DNA of 44,162 nucleotides, taken from NCBI GenBank assembly GCA_007130265.1, contig SLST01000114.1:1-44162 (forward strand). Direction: 5' to 3'. A program made the position numbers and the translations under genes. Below are positions 25,869 to 33,720 of this stretch, piece after piece. Under the pieces are notes generated by a model. The model was not told the origin of the DNA and searched no databases. It saw only the letters and a program-made list of their open reading frames with translations. Source of the DNA: Spirochaetales bacterium. Lineage in GTDB: Bacteria; Spirochaetota; Spirochaetia; DSM-27196; SLST01. How positions within the stretch are numbered: position 1 is the stretch's first letter; every line of letters starts with the position of its first letter.

Positions 25869-27461
25869 TCAATAATCGTCCAACACGCGAGGATCGATCG
25901 CCGGCATCGTCTCGAGCTTCCAGATATCGACGGGCACGTCGTTCTGTTGCGCCCGTCCCGGCGTGCTGCGGCCGTCGGCGACGAGCTTCTTCAGACGAGC
26001 GAGCATGGCTTTGACTCGGTCCGGTTCCTGCGCATGGAGGTTCGTAGTCTCCCCGGGGTCGGCGTGCAAATCATAGAGTTGCACGAGCGGCAGACCCTGT
26101 TCCGCCGCCTCGCGGTCAGGGTGGGTCCATCCTCCTGAACCGGGACACAGCACCAGTTTCCACTCCCCGTCACGGATCGCAAACTTGCCGTCGATCGAAT
26201 GATGCACGACATGGTCGCGAACCGGCTCGTCGGGATGCCGGAACAGAGACAGCATGCTGAAGCTGTCTTCGCCGGCGCTGTCGGGCAGAGCGTCGCCGAC
26301 GATATCGGCACAGGTAGCCATCAGATCCGAAAGACAGACCAGTTGGCCACAGATGCTGCCGGGTTCGATGGCTCCCGGCCACCGGGCGATACAGGGGATA
26401 CGGTGTCCGCCGTCCCAGGCATCGGACTTGTAGCCTCTGTACGGGCCGCTGGGGAAGTGGCCCTGCGGTTCCATTGCCGACTCGTAGTTGCCCCGGCCAT
26501 CTTCCTTCGCTCCAACGTAGTGCGCGCAGCCGTTATCGCTGGTGAAGACGACGAGGGTATTGTCGGCAACCCCGTGCCTCTCGAGGGAGTCGAGGACGCG
26601 TCCGAACACATCGTCGGTCTCAATGACCAGATCGGCGTAAAGATTGGCGAGTCCACTTCGGCCAATGAACTCCTTGTTGACCGATAGCGGCGTGTGCGGA
26701 GACGTCATAGGCAGATAGAGAAAGAACGGCTCTTCCGCGGCGGCCCGTTCGCCGATGTAGTCATCCGCCTTCTTCGCCCAGGTTGGCAGGAGCTGCTCGA
26801 AGTGCCAGTAGGGCATGGCGGGGCCACGCCAGCTCGCCAGATTCTGAGCCATCAGACGCTCCGGGATGAACTCCGACGGGATACCTACCGTCCGATCGTT
26901 TTCGATGAAACAGTATGGGGGCCAGTTGGGAACGTCCACGCCAAAGTAGTAGTCGAACCCGCGCTTGGTAGGCCCGCCGGTCGTCGGCTTCGAGAAGGCC
27001 TCGCGCCAGAGAGCCTTCTGCGCTGAAGTCGCTTCGAGATCCTCGGGGAGCCTGTCGGGTTGGGTGAAGGCCGGGACTTCCGGGCGGAAGTCCTCCGGTG
27101 TCGCCTCGAAGTCCCACCCCTGTCCCAGATGCCACTTGCCGATGCACGCCGTGTGGTACCCGTGCGTCTTGAGAAATCCGGGTACGGTCAACCGGGTTCC
27201 CGCGATCAACGGATCCCCATAGACGCCGACGATTCCTCTCTGCAGCGTGGACCGCCAGTTGTAGCGCCCGGTAAGCACGCTGTAACGCGACGGCGAGCAC
27301 ACCGCCGAACTGGAATGAGCATCGGTGAAGACCATGCCCTCTGTGGCGAACCGGTCGATATTCGGCGTCTTGATCATCCCGTCCGGGTTCAGGCACGAAG
27401 CATCACCGTAGCCCATGTCGTCGACGAAGAAGTACACGATGTTGGGTTTTGAGTGCATCAT
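25869..27461 (-). CDS. Family S1 sulfatase (formylglycine-type), cytoplasmic
   Basis: A 530-residue arylsulfatase-fold enzyme that hydrolyses sulfate esters. PNIVYFFVDDMGYGD gives the metal-binding Asp pair (14, 15). AVCSPSRYSVLTGR carries Cys55, the residue converted to formylglycine in C-x-P-x-R sulfatases. GKWHLG, PHTPL and FTSDNG supply further active-site residues, and GEWKLVLCPGSGGW marks the C-terminal part. There is no signal peptide, so it should act in the cytoplasm, where an anSME-type maturase could modify Cys55; no maturase is encoded in the window. AAGGA precedes tandem ATG codons at 27461 and 27458. It is closely related to the divergent sulfatase at 27603. Confidence 0.95.
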   Translation of the reverse strand: MMHSKPNIVYFFVDDMGYGDASCLNPDGMIKTPNIDRFATEGMVFTDAHSSSAVCSPSRYSVLTGRYNWRSTLQRGIVGVYGDPLIAGTRLTVPGFLKTHGYHTACIGKWHLGQGWDFEATPEDFRPEVPAFTQPDRLPEDLEATSAQKALWREAFSKPTTGGPTKRGFDYYFGVDVPNWPPYCFIENDRTVGIPSEFIPERLMAQNLASWRGPAMPYWHFEQLLPTWAKKADDYIGERAAAEEPFFLYLPMTSPHTPLSVNKEFIGRSGLANLYADLVIETDDVFGRVLDSLERHGVADNTLVVFTSDNGCAHYVGAKEDGRGNYESAMEPQGHFPSGPYRGYKSDAWDGGHRIPCIARWPGAIEPGSICGQLVCLSDLMATCADIVGDALPDSAGEDSFSMLSLFRHPDEPVRDHVVHHSIDGKFAIRDGEWKLVLCPGSGGWTHPDREAAEQGLPLVQLYDLHADPGETTNLHAQEPDRVKAMLARLKKLVADGRSTPGRAQQNDVPVDIWKLETMPAIDPRVLDDY

Positions 27462-27493
27462 AGTTCCTTTCTCCGTGACGTGAGATCCTGGGT

Positions 27494-27522
27494 ATTCTCC
27501 TGGGCGCGCAGGTTTTCGTCAA
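27494..27522 (-). promoter_or_regulatory. Candidate sigma-70 promoter of the minus-strand sulfatase
   Basis: On the minus strand TTGACG (27522-27517), a 17-base spacer and GAGAAT (27499-27494), with a leader of about 27 bases to the ATG at 27461. Confidence 0.45.
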
Positions 27523-27536
27523 GTGGAGCTACACCA

Positions 27537-27559
27537 CCGACGGCCCTCCAAGCCGTCGG
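27537..27559. promoter_or_regulatory. Inverted repeat between divergent sulfatase genes
   Basis: CCGACGGC (27537-27544) and GCCGTCGG (27552-27559) are perfect inverted repeats separated by seven bases. The repeat lies 11-33 bases upstream of a -10-like TACAAT (27570-27575) of the plus-strand sulfatase and upstream of the minus-strand promoter, as an operator would. No terminator role is likely between divergent genes. Confidence 0.45.
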
Positions 27560-27602
27560 CGCAGACATGTACAATCCCCAACCAACGTAGTAGGCTCGGG
27601 CC

Positions 27603-29105
27603 ATGAAGAAGCGGCCGAACCTGATCTATGTCCTTGCGGATGATCTGGGCTATGGCGACGTCTCGTGTCTCAACGAGCGCGCCGCATGGCGGACTCCAGC
27701 GTTCGATCGTCTTGCCGCCGAAGGAATGAGTTTCACCGATGCGCATGCGTCCTCTGCAGTGTGTACACCCTCGAGGTACTCGATCCTGACTGGACGGTAC
27801 AATTGGCGATCGCGGCTCAAGCAGTCGGTCATGGGCGGATACTCGCCACCGTTGATCGAGGATGGACGATCGACGGTCGGCTCAATGCTACGCGAGGCAG
27901 GGTACCGGACCGCCTGCATCGGCAAGTGGCACTTGGGTATGGACTGGGCCCGCAGCAGAACGGTTCCAGAGGCGCCTCAGTTCGGTCACACGGAGGGCGT
28001 CGAATTCGACCGCCCTATCTCAAACGGGCCGGTAACGCGTGGCTTCGACTATTTCTACGGCATTGCCGCCTCTCTGGATATGCCGCCGTATGTGTACATA
28101 GAGAACGAAAGGGCAACCGAAGTCCCGGATCACGACTCCGAGAATACCGGCCAGCAGGTATGGCGTGAGGGTCCCACCGCGCCGGGATTTCGGCACGATG
28201 AAGTCCTTCCACGCCTGACGAAGAAGGCGCTTGAGATCATCGATGCGTGGGCCGACGAGCCTTTCTTTCTCTACTTCGCGCTGCCAGCGCCACACACCCC
28301 AATACTCCCGGTGGGTGACTTTGTCGGCAAGAGTGGGACCACGGCCTACGGCGACTTCGTGCTGATGTGTGACGACGTGGTCGCCCAACTGACCTCCGGG
28401 CTCGAGGAAAAAGGCATCGCGGAGGACACCATCTTTGTCTTTACGAGCGATAACGGTTGTTCACCAATGGCCGACTTCAAGGCGCTTGCCCGGTACGATC
28501 ACAACCCTAGCTATGTCTTTCGTGGCGCCAAGGCCGACATCTACGAAGGTGGGCACCGGATTCCACTCCTCGTTCGCTGGCCCGCTCAGATACGGGCCGG
28601 CAGCCGCTGCGACCAGACAGTGTGTCTCGCGGATCTCTACGCGACCATGGCGGAAGTTACCGGGACATTCGTCCCGGACGAGGCGGGCGAAGACAGCGTC
28701 AGCAATCTGCCACTCTGGATGGAGTCGGCGGGCGATGCTTCCTTGCGGGAGGCAACGGTACACCATTCCATCGACGGATCCTTCTCGCTTCGCAAGGGCA
28801 GGTGGAAGCTCGAGCTCTGTCCGGGATCCGGCGGGTGGAGCGAGCCGCGACCGGGCGAGGAGCCTCCGGGCTCGCCGGAGTTCCAGCTCTACGACCTGGA
28901 GTCAGACGTAGGAGAGCGGCGGAATCTCGTAGATGAGCACCCTGAGGTCGTCGATGAGCTCAGGGCCCTTCTTGCTGAGTACGTTGTGAACGGTCGAAGC
29001 ACGCCCGGCAAGCCGCAGAAGAACACCGCACCCGAGTGGTGGGAACAGCTGAAATGGATGGAGCGGGACTATTCCACGCCCTTGAGCGAGAGCTCATCCG
29101 AATAG
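27603..29105 (+). CDS. Family S1 sulfatase (formylglycine-type), cytoplasmic
   Basis: A 500-residue sulfatase. PNLIYVLADDLGYGD provides the metal-binding Asp pair. AVCTPSRYSILTGR carries Cys54, the formylglycine site. GKWHLGMDW, PHTPILP, FTSDNGC and the closing GRWKLELCPGSGGW are shared nearly word for word with the divergent sulfatase, so the two arose by duplication and probably attack similar esters. The N-terminus lacks a signal peptide. The start has only a weak ribosome binding site. Its last 37 bases overlap the end of the convergent oppF-type gene. Confidence 0.95.
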   Translation: MKKRPNLIYVLADDLGYGDVSCLNERAAWRTPAFDRLAAEGMSFTDAHASSAVCTPSRYSILTGRYNWRSRLKQSVMGGYSPPLIEDGRSTVGSMLREAGYRTACIGKWHLGMDWARSRTVPEAPQFGHTEGVEFDRPISNGPVTRGFDYFYGIAASLDMPPYVYIENERATEVPDHDSENTGQQVWREGPTAPGFRHDEVLPRLTKKALEIIDAWADEPFFLYFALPAPHTPILPVGDFVGKSGTTAYGDFVLMCDDVVAQLTSGLEEKGIAEDTIFVFTSDNGCSPMADFKALARYDHNPSYVFRGAKADIYEGGHRIPLLVRWPAQIRAGSRCDQTVCLADLYATMAEVTGTFVPDEAGEDSVSNLPLWMESAGDASLREATVHHSIDGSFSLRKGRWKLELCPGSGGWSEPRPGEEPPGSPEFQLYDLESDVGERRNLVDEHPEVVDELRALLAEYVVNGRSTPGKPQKNTAPEWWEQLKWMERDYSTPLSESSSE

Positions 29106-30112
29106 TGACACGCAGCGTAGTGGTCCGGCGAGACCTCGCGCCATTGAGGTACTTCAGTCCGGCAACGGTCGGTCGCATGCCCGCACCGGGGATGGAACGG
29201 GCAGCCGGAGGGTACTGCAGCGGGGTTCGCTACCTCGCCGGGCAGTACGATTCGGTTCGTTCTCCAATCCGGATCGGGACGCGGAACGGCAGAGAGCAGG
29301 GCCTCGGTGTACGGATGCTTGGGGTTGACGAATAGCTCTTCAGTACGGGCCATCTCCACGGTTTTGCCCACGTACATGACCATCACCCGGTCGCTGATGT
29401 GTTCGACCACGCTCAGGTTGTGCGCGATGAACATATAGGTCAAGTGGAACTCCTGCTGCAGATCCTGCAGCAGATTCAGAATCTGCGCCTGGATGGAGAC
29501 GTCGAGAGCGCTCACCGCCTCGTCGCAGACGATCAGCTGTGGATTCGTGGACAACGCCCGAGCGATGCCGATCCGCTGCCGCTGGCCGCCGCTGAACGCG
29601 TGAGGGTAACGGTTGAGGTGCTTGACCTCGAGTCCGACCACCCCCATCAGATAGCGAACCCGATCCTTCAGCCCGTCTCCGGATGCAAGCCCGCTGACCC
29701 GCAGTGGCTCACCGACGATATCCAGGATCGTCATACGTGGATCGAGCGAACTGTAGGGATCCTGAAAGATCATCTGGGCATGCCGTCGAATGCGGCGAAG
29801 CTCTCGATTGTCGAGTGAGGTGACATCCACCTCTTCGCCTCCATTCAGCCTGAACGTTACTCTGCCGTCGGTGGGCTCGATCGCACGCAGAATACACCGA
29901 CCAAGTGTGGTCTTGCCGCAACCGCTCTCTCCCACAACCCCGAGAGTCTCGCCGCGGTTGATGAAGAGGCTGACGTCGTCGACAGCTTTCACATGACCGA
30001 GCACCTTCCTCATGAAGCCCTTCTCGATCGGGAAGAACTTCCTCAGGTGCTCTACCTGCAGAAGTCGCTGATCCTGACCGGTAGTCGGCGCTGCGTTCAC
30101 TTCGGCGCTCAT
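29069..30112 (-). CDS. oppF: Oligopeptide/oligosaccharide ABC transporter ATP-binding protein, OppF/DppF-type
   Basis: A 347-residue ATPase. Walker A is GESGCGKTT (61-69), the signature motif FSGGQRQRIGIARAL and Walker B LIVCDEAVSALD; the usual DEPVSALD Pro is Ala here. The C-terminal oligopeptide-type extension has a Cys-rich segment (CPFHPRCGHATDRC) as in OppF and DppF. It partners the OppD-type ATPase upstream, overlapping it by four bases (ATGA), and drives the OppBC-type permeases. In this glycan locus the cargo is more likely an oligosaccharide than a peptide; this is inference. It is the last gene of the operon and overlaps the convergent sulfatase by 37 bp. Confidence 0.95.
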   Translation of the reverse strand: MSAEVNAAPTTGQDQRLLQVEHLRKFFPIEKGFMRKVLGHVKAVDDVSLFINRGETLGVVGESGCGKTTLGRCILRAIEPTDGRVTFRLNGGEEVDVTSLDNRELRRIRRHAQMIFQDPYSSLDPRMTILDIVGEPLRVSGLASGDGLKDRVRYLMGVVGLEVKHLNRYPHAFSGGQRQRIGIARALSTNPQLIVCDEAVSALDVSIQAQILNLLQDLQQEFHLTYMFIAHNLSVVEHISDRVMVMYVGKTVEMARTEELFVNPKHPYTEALLSAVPRPDPDWRTNRIVLPGEVANPAAVPSGCPFHPRCGHATDRCRTEVPQWREVSPDHYAACHYSDELSLKGVE

Positions 30113-31209
30113 AGCTGGCTTCCCTCGGCTAGCGGTTCTTCATGCGGCGCCCCTGCAGACCTCCGTCGACGTGTCTTGCGAAGCTGCTTCGAAGTCTCAG
30201 TCGGTCTCGACTCCTGTCCTTCACTGTGCAGGAAGCATCGAACCCTGTGCCCGTCACCCATGTCGACCAGAGCGGGCACTGCCACATCGCAATGTCCGGC
30301 CTTCCGGTCCGGGCACCGATTCCAGAAACCGCACCGCCATGGTGGGTTGATTGGTATCGGGACAGTTCCGCTTATGGCATCCAGACGAACGCGGGCCTTC
30401 CGTCCGAGCATCGGTATACTTTTCAGAAGCCCGCGCGTGTAGGGATGGAGCGGAGAGTGGAAGATCTGCCGGGTAGTCCCTTGTTCCACGACACGGCCCA
30501 GGTACATCACCGCGACCTCGTCGGCAATCTCGGCGATGACGCCAAGATCATGCGTGATGTAGAGTATGCTCATCCCGTACAGATCCTGCAATTCGCGCAT
30601 CAACTCGAGTATCTGTGCCTGGACTGTCACGTCGAGCGCGGTGGTCGGCTCGTCGGCGATCAGCAGTGTTGGACGGCACGACAATGCCATCGCGATCATC
30701 GCTCGCTGCCGCATCCCACCGGAGAACTGGTGCGGATACTCATCTATTCTCTGTCTGGGATTACTGATTCCCACTCGTTCGAGCATCTCAAGCGTTATCT
30801 CCCTGGCTTCCCGGTCGTTCGGCGTCCGGTGCAGCAGAATCGCCTCCATGATCTGGTTGCCGATTGTGTGGACCGGCGATAGGCTGGTCATGGGCTCCTG
30901 GAAGATCATCGATATATGCCTGCCTCGGATCGAGCGCATTCTTTCGCCACTCTGATCGAGTGCCGTGAGGTCGACCGGCTCCTCCTCATCGGTCTGCAAG
31001 AGGATCTGTCCTCCGACGATCTGCCCTGGATTGGGGACGATCCGGAGGATACTCTGCGCGGTGACGCTCTTACCGCAACCACTTTCGCCGATGATACCGA
31101 GCGTACGCTTTGAGGCGACGTCGAAGCTCACACCATCGACAGCCTTCAGAACTCCGTCATCGAGGTTGAAGTAGGTACGCAGGTTGTTCACTTCTATAAC
31201 GCTACTCAA
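30109..31209 (-). CDS. oppD: Oligopeptide/oligosaccharide ABC transporter ATP-binding protein, OppD/DppD-type
   Basis: A 366-residue ATPase with Walker A GESGCGKSV (41-49), signature FSGGMRQRAMIAMAL and Walker B LLIADEPTTALD, and the C-terminal CGFWNRCPDRKAGHC segment of the OppD group. The start is inferred to be TTG at 31209, because GAGGGGAG lies just before it and the family N-terminus (VIEVNNLRTYF) begins immediately after; no ATG is available nearby and the frame's upstream extension has no protein-like sequence. The tail after about residue 320 is basic and low in complexity. It is the third gene of oppBCDF. Confidence 0.92.
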   Translation of the reverse strand: MSSVIEVNNLRTYFNLDDGVLKAVDGVSFDVASKRTLGIIGESGCGKSVTAQSILRIVPNPGQIVGGQILLQTDEEEPVDLTALDQSGERMRSIRGRHISMIFQEPMTSLSPVHTIGNQIMEAILLHRTPNDREAREITLEMLERVGISNPRQRIDEYPHQFSGGMRQRAMIAMALSCRPTLLIADEPTTALDVTVQAQILELMRELQDLYGMSILYITHDLGVIAEIADEVAVMYLGRVVEQGTTRQIFHSPLHPYTRGLLKSIPMLGRKARVRLDAISGTVPIPINPPWRCGFWNRCPDRKAGHCDVAVPALVDMGDGHRVRCFLHSEGQESRPTETSKQLRKTRRRRSAGAPHEEPLAEGSQL

Positions 31210-31235
31210 AATCTCCCCTCGTTTCGCGTCCCGGC

Positions 31236-32369
31236 TCACTTGTACGGATCGGCAGCGTCGCGCAACCCGTCGCCCAGAAAGTTGATCGCAAGCACCGCAA
31301 CAATTACGAAGAGCGCCGGTAGGAGCAGCCACGGATGAAGCGCGACCGTCTGTACGCTCTGTGCGCTCTGGAGCAACACTCCCCAGCTGACCGCAGGCGC
31401 TCGTAATCCAACCCCAATGAAGCTCAGCGCCGTCTCCCCAAGAATCATCGTGGGAATGCGCAGCGTCATGTTCACAATGAGGTAGCTCATGAACGAAGGC
31501 AGGAGATGTTTGGCGATGATCCCGGCGTCCGTCATGCCCGCGATCCGTGCAGCCATCACGAAGTCCTCCTTCCTCACCTGGAGCAACTTGCCTCGCACGA
31601 CGCGAGCCTGTCCGGTCCACGCCATCGTCGCGAGCACGATGGTGATCCCGAAGTAGACCCGCACTATCGGCCAGTCCGGCGGCAGGGCTGCTGCAAGCGC
31701 GAGCCAGAACGGTATCTGCGGAATCGCCAGCAAGAACTCGATCAGCCGTTGGATAACCATATCCACGTAGCCGCCATAGTAGCCTGCGAGTCCCCCGAAT
31801 ATGCACCCCAGGACGAATGCGATCAACACGCCAATCAACCCGACTGACAACGAGAGCCGCGCGGCGTACAGATTCCGGGTGAACAGGTCACGGCCCATGC
31901 TGTCGGTTCCGAACAGGAAGATTACTCCCCCGGGTTCGACACCGAACAGGTGGATATCGGTCTCGACGAGACCCCAGAAACGATACGGTGTCCCCCGGGT
32001 GAAGTAACGGATTGGGTAGACTTCTGAGGTATCGTCCTCGTAGACGCGTCTGAACGTCGCGCGATCGAGGGTTCCGCGGTACCCATAGACGAACCCACCG
32101 GGGTAGAACCGTCCATCCTGGTCGAAGAACCGGACGCGCATCGGTGGGCTGTAGATGTAGTCCGAGAAGCGTTGTGTGGGAGTGTACGGAGCGAGAAACC
32201 CACAGAAGATCCCCACCAGGTACATGAAGGCAATCACTACCAGTCCAGCAATGGCAAGTTTGTGCTTGAAGAACTTTCTTCTAATCAGCACCCACTGGGA
32301 TGCCATGTAGTACGATTCTTCCTGCGTTGCCTCTTCTGCCGTTGTGAGCACTTTCGATTCGTCAGTCAT
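31236..32369 (-). CDS. oppC: ABC transporter permease, OppC/DppC-type
   Basis: A 377-residue membrane protein. The first membrane helix (LAIAGLVVIAFMYLVGIFCG) is followed by an extracytoplasmic stretch of about 110 residues before FGTDSMGRDLFTR, making it some 80 residues longer than usual OppC. The EAA loop is MAARIAGMTDAGIIAKHLLP, and the end is the typical INFLGDGLRDAADPYK. The ATG at 32369 is chosen because AAGGA lies six bases upstream and the frame overlaps the stop of oppB by eight bases. The long insertion is seen in oligosaccharide-associated members from memory, not from a search. Confidence 0.93.
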   Translation of the reverse strand: MTDESKVLTTAEEATQEESYYMASQWVLIRRKFFKHKLAIAGLVVIAFMYLVGIFCGFLAPYTPTQRFSDYIYSPPMRVRFFDQDGRFYPGGFVYGYRGTLDRATFRRVYEDDTSEVYPIRYFTRGTPYRFWGLVETDIHLFGVEPGGVIFLFGTDSMGRDLFTRNLYAARLSLSVGLIGVLIAFVLGCIFGGLAGYYGGYVDMVIQRLIEFLLAIPQIPFWLALAAALPPDWPIVRVYFGITIVLATMAWTGQARVVRGKLLQVRKEDFVMAARIAGMTDAGIIAKHLLPSFMSYLIVNMTLRIPTMILGETALSFIGVGLRAPAVSWGVLLQSAQSVQTVALHPWLLLPALFVIVAVLAINFLGDGLRDAADPYK

Positions 32370-33345
32370 ATCGAATCCTTGGATCAAGCGCTGCGAGCAA
32401 TATGTCGGAGATGAACATGCCGAGGATCGTCAGTGCGCTGAGCAGCATGAGAATGGATGCGGAAAGATACATGTCCTGACTCAGGAGCCCCTGGAGCAGC
32501 AACGGTCCAACGGTCGGTAGATCAAGTACGAGCGCGACGATCGTCTCGCCCGACACGATCGCCGGCAGGACCCAACCGATCGTACTGACGATCGGGTTCA
32601 GGGCAATTCGTACTGGGTACTTGAACAGGATAGTCCGCTCGTCCACACCCTTGGTTCGGGCGGTTATGACGTACTGTTTGGACAGCTCGTCGAGAAGCGT
32701 TGCACGCATCACCCGGATTATGCTCGCCGTGCCGGCGGTGCCAATGACGATGACCGGAATCGGGAGGTGTTTGATGAGGTCCCAGACCTTCCCCCAACTC
32801 CACGCTGCCCGCAGGTACTCAGGCGAGAAAAGTCCGCCCACGCTCATACCGAGGTAGCGATAGGAGACAAACATCAGGATCAATGCCAGCAGGAAGTTAG
32901 GTACGGCAAGGCCGACGAATCCGACCACGGTCGCAGCGTAGTCACCAATGGAGTACTGTCGCGTGGCAGAATATATCCCGATGGGAATCGCGACGGCGTA
33001 CGTGAACAGGAGGGTGATCAAACTGATCGTGACCGTCAGGGCAAGACGTTCACCAATAAGCGCAGCTACCGGACGGTTGTACTGAAAAGAAATCCCGAAG
33101 TTCCCTCGAAGCGCGGAGCTGATCCAGCGGAAATACTGAACGTAGACGGGCCGATCCAGCCCGTACGCCGCCCGCATGGCCGCAATCTCCTCGCGGCTCA
33201 CTTCCGCGTCCATCTCCTGTCTCGAAGCTATATAGGTTGATAAAAAGTCACCGGGCGGAAGCTGAATGACCATAAACGACACGATCGACACAAGAAGCAG
33301 GAGAACAAAGGTGTAGAGCACTCTTCGGACAAGATAGCGGGTCAC
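32362..33345 (-). CDS. oppB: ABC transporter permease, OppB/DppB-type
   Basis: A 327-residue membrane protein, with the N-terminal helix YLVRRVLYTFVLLLLVSIVS, then PPGDF, YGLDRPVYVQYFRWI and the EAA loop TARTKGVDERTILFKYPV. It ends with AALDPRIRYD. The start is GTG at 33345 with AGGAGG nine bases upstream. It is the first gene of the minus-strand oppBCDF operon, behind a near-consensus promoter and divergent from a large family-5 binding protein. Confidence 0.95.
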   Translation of the reverse strand: MTRYLVRRVLYTFVLLLLVSIVSFMVIQLPPGDFLSTYIASRQEMDAEVSREEIAAMRAAYGLDRPVYVQYFRWISSALRGNFGISFQYNRPVAALIGERLALTVTISLITLLFTYAVAIPIGIYSATRQYSIGDYAATVVGFVGLAVPNFLLALILMFVSYRYLGMSVGGLFSPEYLRAAWSWGKVWDLIKHLPIPVIVIGTAGTASIIRVMRATLLDELSKQYVITARTKGVDERTILFKYPVRIALNPIVSTIGWVLPAIVSGETIVALVLDLPTVGPLLLQGLLSQDMYLSASILMLLSALTILGMFISDILLAALDPRIRYD

Positions 33346-33421
33346 GGACGCTCGCCTCCTGGAGCACTGCTCGCCATTCGGTCACAGGCAGTTATCACTA
33401 TTTGCGGAAACGGACCTGGGG

Positions 33422-33450
33422 ATTTAAGCATGACTCAGGCCGGTTGTCAA
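33422..33450 (-). promoter_or_regulatory. Strong sigma-70 promoter of oppBCDF
   Basis: On the minus strand TTGACA (33450-33445), a 17-base spacer and TTAAAT (33427-33422). The leader to the GTG at 33345 is about 70 bases. Confidence 0.65.
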
Positions 33451-33457
33451 GCTTGAC
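33446..33457. promoter_or_regulatory. Palindrome joining two divergent -35 elements
   Basis: GTCAAGCTTGAC is a perfect 12-bp palindrome. Its two halves are parts of the -35 hexamers of the oppBCDF promoter (minus) and the binding-protein promoter (plus), which lie back to back with two bases between them. A protein or one polymerase bound here would affect both directions. Confidence 0.55.
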
Positions 33458-33481
33458 GGTATGCCGATACTGGCCTACAGT
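33453..33481 (+). promoter_or_regulatory. Sigma-70 promoter of the first family-5 binding-protein gene
   Basis: TTGACG (33453-33458), a 17-base spacer and TACAGT (33476-33481). The same arrangement occurs exactly 5,508 bp downstream before the second copy, which supports it. Transcription would begin near 33488, leaving a leader of about 230 bases. Confidence 0.6.
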
Positions 33482-33487
33482 AACGAT

Positions 33488-33720
33488 TGGACGGTGCTGT
33501 CATGCCGACTGTCAGGCAAATCGCTAGACATATGAGCTTCGCTGATCGCAATTCTGCTGGCTTGTTACCTTCTTCTGTCAGAGTGATGCTCATGGAATCC
33601 AGCACGGCCTCATCCTATTTGTATATATCAAAAGGAGATGCAGACGGGAGCATTGGCTGCCGTGACGACGAGGGGGCATCGAGTTTCCTCGTCGAGATGT
33701 TCCAGTAGAGGAGGGACACG
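33488..33720 (+). promoter_or_regulatory. Conserved long 5' leader with hairpin and possible 68-codon upstream frame
   Basis: This untranslated or partly translated leader precedes the binding-protein gene and is matched by the leader at 38996-39228. A frame from the ATG at 33502 to the TAG at 33706-33708 encodes 68 residues, ending DADGSIGCRDDEGASSF then LVEMFQ, and stops 12 bases before the next ATG. Near its end CGACGAGG (33666-33673) pairs with CCTCGTCG (33687-33694). AGGAGGG precedes the ATG at 33721. No clear ribosome binding site precedes the ATG at 33502. Regulation by RNA structure or a leader peptide is inferred. Confidence 0.45.

Noticed and set aside
30142..30882. Plus-strand open frame inside oppD
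   Set aside because: Opposite a clear ABC ATPase with Walker and signature motifs; no independent evidence.
33640..33708. EF-hand or dockerin-like motif (DADGSI-x3-D) in the leader frame
   Set aside because: Only a single short loop is present, there is no second repeat, and it is not certain that the frame is translated.
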